Source: Streptomyces sp. NBC_00510 (lineage in GTDB: Bacteria > Actinomycetota > Actinomycetes > Streptomycetales > Streptomycetaceae). Taken from it: a stretch of 64,000 bases of DNA. The number at the start of each line of letters is the position of its first letter. Within the stretch, counting starts at the first letter, position 1. The stretch spans positions 186,001 through 250,000 of the forward strand of contig CP107851.1 in NCBI GenBank assembly GCA_036013505.1, given 5' to 3'. The notes under the pieces were generated by a model. The model was not told the DNA's origin. It ran no database searches and saw only the letters and a program-made list of their open reading frames with translations. This document shows, in pieces, positions 61,912 to 64,000 of this stretch. A program made the translations under genes and the position numbers.

Positions 61912-62224
61912 CGTTTCCGCAGGTCACGCAAGACAGTTGAAGGTGTGCCCGGCGTAGAGCAACGGAGCTCGGATCGAGCCGCCCGTACCGTCACACGGGA
62001 CAGCGCGGCACCGTCGCGACCGTCCCCTCCCTGTTTGCGGGTGCGACCCTGCCTCTGTCGGAGTCGCCCGATACGGTCACCGACGTCAGCACGCACCAGG
62101 CCTTCGGTGCCGACCGGCGCCTCGCATGCCGCGATCCACGAGCATCTGGCAGGGCAACCGCATGAACATCGTTCCCGCACGTGACGCCGCCCGGCCGAGA
62201 CCCGCCTCGCGCCAGGCCGAAGAA
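61912..62224. other. No recognisable gene
   Basis: About 310 bp after the TPR gene with no supported ORF. Confidence 0.4.
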
Positions 62225-62600
62225 CTCCAACGTGCGCCATGGGCAGCCGTCGTGCGCGGACTACGGCTGCCGCCTGCTCGTATGCCGGCAAGCGGCGCGA
62301 CGAGCGCGCCCCCAGTGAGACGCGGAGCTGCGCAAGCGGGGCAGCGCCCGGGTGGCTCCCGGGCCGACAATCGCGTGGGCGCAGCGACTACGGGCGCAGG
62401 GCACGTCAGCCCAGGACATCGCCGACCGTTCCGGGGTCTCGGTGACCTTGGTCCGTCGTCTGCTGCGCGGGGTCAGCCGGCCGATCGCCCGTACCACCGC
62501 CGACGCCGTGCTGGGGGTGGCCATGCCGCCGCGGCACCTGCCGGCCACGCCCGGCCTGACCAGCGCCGGCGAGGCGTCACGGCTGCTGGCCGATCTGGAC
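62225..62600 (+). pseudogene. HTH protein of phage/ICE type with an in-frame stop
   Basis: The plus strand reads CADYGCRLLVCRQAARRARPQ, then TGA, then without a frame change DAELRKRGSARVAPGPTIAW, AQRLRAQGTSAQDIADRSGV SVTLVRRLLRG and VLGVAMPPR. A Cys-containing N-terminal motif followed by a helix-turn-helix is common in Streptomyces prophage and ICE proteins. The stop and the abrupt 3' junction at about 62595 mark it as dead. Confidence 0.45.
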
Positions 62601-63055
62601 AGGTTTGGGGACCTGGCGGGCGAGCGCCCATTCCTCGGCCCCGCGGCGGCAGGTGATGCGGAGCCGGACCGGGTGGCCCCGGTACTCCTCCTGCCGCTGG
62701 TCGCGGGTCCGCGTGCCCATCCAGTGGCCGGGGTCTGTGCGCACCATCGCGAACGGCCGGCCGCGGCCCACGGTGAGCGCGAAGGAGGCGACCGACCGGC
62801 CGTGCGCGTCGGCACCGTCCGCACCATGCACGAACTTGAACGGGCCCCACACGTGGGCGTCGATCTCGGCTTGCGTGACGTCGACTTCGTGCGTGAGCTG
62901 GCGTTCCTTATCGTCGTTGTCCACGACGACGCTGATGTGGTCCAGGTGGCCGAGGTTGTCGGGGGCCGGCGAGGTGGACGTTGAGTTTTGCGCGGTCGCC
63001 GCCCGTGTCTTCGAGGGTCACGTCGAGCTGGGGGGTCAGGTCGGCATGTCAGCGG
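62577..63055 (-). pseudogene. Hypothetical protein, frameshifted
   Basis: On the minus strand LDVTLEDTGGDRAKLNVHLA GP changes frame near 62975 and continues NLGHLDHISVVVDNDDKERQ, VTQAEIDAHVWGPFKFVHGA, FALTVGRGRPFAMVRTDPGH WMG and RLRITCRRGAEEWALARQVP to a stop. It reads as a beta-rich protein of roughly 150 residues similar in style to ICE-borne unknown proteins. The start was not found. Confidence 0.45.
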
Positions 63056-63162
63056 TCACGCTCGATACGGGCAAACCGTCGTCGCGGTTTCGTTCGCACG
63101 CCGTGAGGCAACCCAGGCAAAACGGCGGTGATGGCGCTGCCGATGGCTGCTGCGGTGCTGCT

Positions 63163-63708
63163 TCATGGCTCACGTGGGCTGGGGACCAGCGGGCCGCCAG
63201 CGCTTACACGATCGGCACCAGCAAGGTCGAGACCAGCCCGGACCAGCATCACACGGGCGGAGTTCTTGTCCCTGGGCGAGATCACTCCGCACACGGTGCA
63301 GGTGTAGGTACGTTCGGAAAGAGGAAGTGCGTGCTTGGTTCTCGCTCCGCACGACGCGCAGTCCATGGTGGTGTGCGCGGGATGCACCAGGCGGACGTCC
63401 CGCCCGTGCTTGCGGCCCATCTCGATCAGAGCCGCCTTCGTGGCGCCGATCGCCGTGTCCGCCGCCTTGCGCGCCATGGTGGTCTTCGCGAGGAACTTCG
63501 GCTGGAAGTCCTCCACCGCGATCGCGTCATGGTCGCGCACGACGCGCTTGGCCCACTTGCGGGCGGTGTCCTGCCGCCGGCGGGCGATCTTCTTGGACAC
63601 CTTCGCGGCGGCCTGACGGGCCGTGCGGCAACCGCCGGTGTCGGGCCTGTTCCTCAGCGTACGCCGACGGGCCAGCATCTTCTGGTACCGCGCGAGGCGC
63701 TGCGGCGC
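63163..63708 (-). pseudogene. tnpB: TnpB (RNA-guided nuclease of IS200/IS605 type), C-terminal half
   Basis: About 180 residues starting QRLARYQKMLARRR. KVSKKIARRRQDTARKWAKR VVRDHDAIAVEDFQPKFLAK contains the RuvC-II Glu. The zinc ribbon is CASCGARTKHALPLSERTYT CTVCG, followed at once by RDKNSARVML with the RuvC-III Asp. The N-terminal half (recognition and RuvC-I Asp) is absent, so it cannot cleave. The fragment begins in frame directly after the MarR stop at 63712, an apparent deletion or insertion junction. Confidence 0.75.
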
Positions 63709-63711
63709 GGG

Positions 63712-64000
63712 TCAGGTTTCCCGCACCTCATACGTTGGATCGGGCCGTTGGCGGGCCGCCAGGTTGTTCTCCACCCGTTCGAGGCCATGGAGTAGCACCA
63801 GGCGCTCGTCCTGCGTCATGTCGCCAGTGGTTACGTCCTCCAGGTCGGCCCAGAGCTCCTCGACCTGGCGGCGAAGCGCCATGCCCGCAGGGGTGGTCTC
63901 GACGAGGGTGGCCCGCCCGTCGCTGGGGTCGGGTCGGCGGCGGACGAAACCGGCTCGTTCCAGGCGCTGGACTGTCCGGTTCATCGAGGCCGAGTCGGTA
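63712..64000 (-). CDS. MarR-family regulator (partial, cut by the right edge)
   Basis: The C-terminal ~96 residues of a MarR protein: DSASMNRTVQRLERAGFVRR RPDPSDGRATLVETTPAGMA is the recognition helix and wing, followed by the long dimerisation helices EELWADLEDVTTGDMTQDER LVLLHGLERVENNL. The start lies beyond the window. Its stop (TGA at 63712-63714) is followed in the same frame by the TnpB remnant. The ligand cannot be read. Confidence 0.85.
   Translation of the reverse strand, partial: TDSASMNRTVQRLERAGFVRRRPDPSDGRATLVETTPAGMALRRQVEELWADLEDVTTGDMTQDERLVLLHGLERVENNLAARQRPDPTYEVRET

Noticed and set aside
63163..63714. Active TnpB-derived regulator or complete IS200/IS605 element
   Set aside because: The N-terminal half, TnpA and element ends are not visible; only the C-terminal catalytic pieces remain.

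Overview
The window is high-GC actinomycete DNA, almost certainly Streptomyces. It shows strong third-position GC, many GTG starts, GTGA and ATGA stop/start overlaps, an SsgA-like sporulation protein, a GPP34 protein, a large LuxR-type (LAL) regulator and a replication-relaxation protein. Decayed genes, IS remnants and toxin-antitoxin loci are dense, which fits a variable chromosome arm or a large linear plasmid better than a core region. No rRNA, tRNA or CRISPR array was seen. All family calls come from reading motifs by eye; no search was run.

Layout. 0-4 kb: a protein with a C-terminal barstar-like domain cut by the left edge, an HNH (DUF1524) relic, a GPP34 protein, an IS5-type relic and a Bax inhibitor-1 family protein. 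4.5-26 kb: a redox and electrophile-defence island with two duplicated epoxide hydrolases, MsrA, MsrB, an ACR3 arsenite-pump relic, a MocR/PNPOx-family divergent pair plus a decayed second copy of that pair, a 2H phosphoesterase, a frameshifted VOC protein, an FAD disulfide-oxidoreductase-like protein, an orphan SigR-like ECF sigma factor coupled to a 58-aa ORF, an OhrR-like regulator, two alpha/beta hydrolases and the LAL regulator. A roughly 110-bp element is repeated upstream of both epoxide hydrolases and again ahead of the sigma-factor unit. 26-39 kb: SsgA-like protein, a broken ADP-ribosylglycohydrolase, unknown and secreted proteins, a helicase relic, HEAT-repeat and YwqG-like proteins, and two toxin-antitoxin loci (RHH/PIN-like with a frameshifted toxin, and Phd/RelE), then a membrane protein/YtrA-type GntR operon with two palindromic operators.

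39-50.5 kb looks plasmid- or ICE-derived: replication-relaxation protein, Fic protein, Uma2-type nuclease, short GntR, a coupled pair ending in a Rep-like HTH protein with internal repeats, a gene-free stretch with six TGCGCA repeats, a flavoprotein diverging from an XRE/TPR regulator, and small coupled genes. 50.5-64 kb is mostly eroded: an Mrr-TerD fusion with a frameshift, a SRAP protein with two frameshifts, transposase pieces (TniB/ExeA-like, ISL3, TnpB C-terminal half), a truncated Nudix protein and a truncated Uma2. It also holds intact genes: a PQQ-type beta-propeller, an RHH/Doc-like pair with a palindrome beside its start, a TPR protein and a MarR regulator cut by the right edge.

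The most interesting leads are the TGCGCA array beside the Rep-like gene, the three-copy element that may tie epoxide hydrolases and an orphan sigma factor into one regulon, the MocR operator kept in both the intact and the decayed copy, the two palindromes of the GntR operon, and the hexanucleotide repeat abutting a Shine-Dalgarno sequence.
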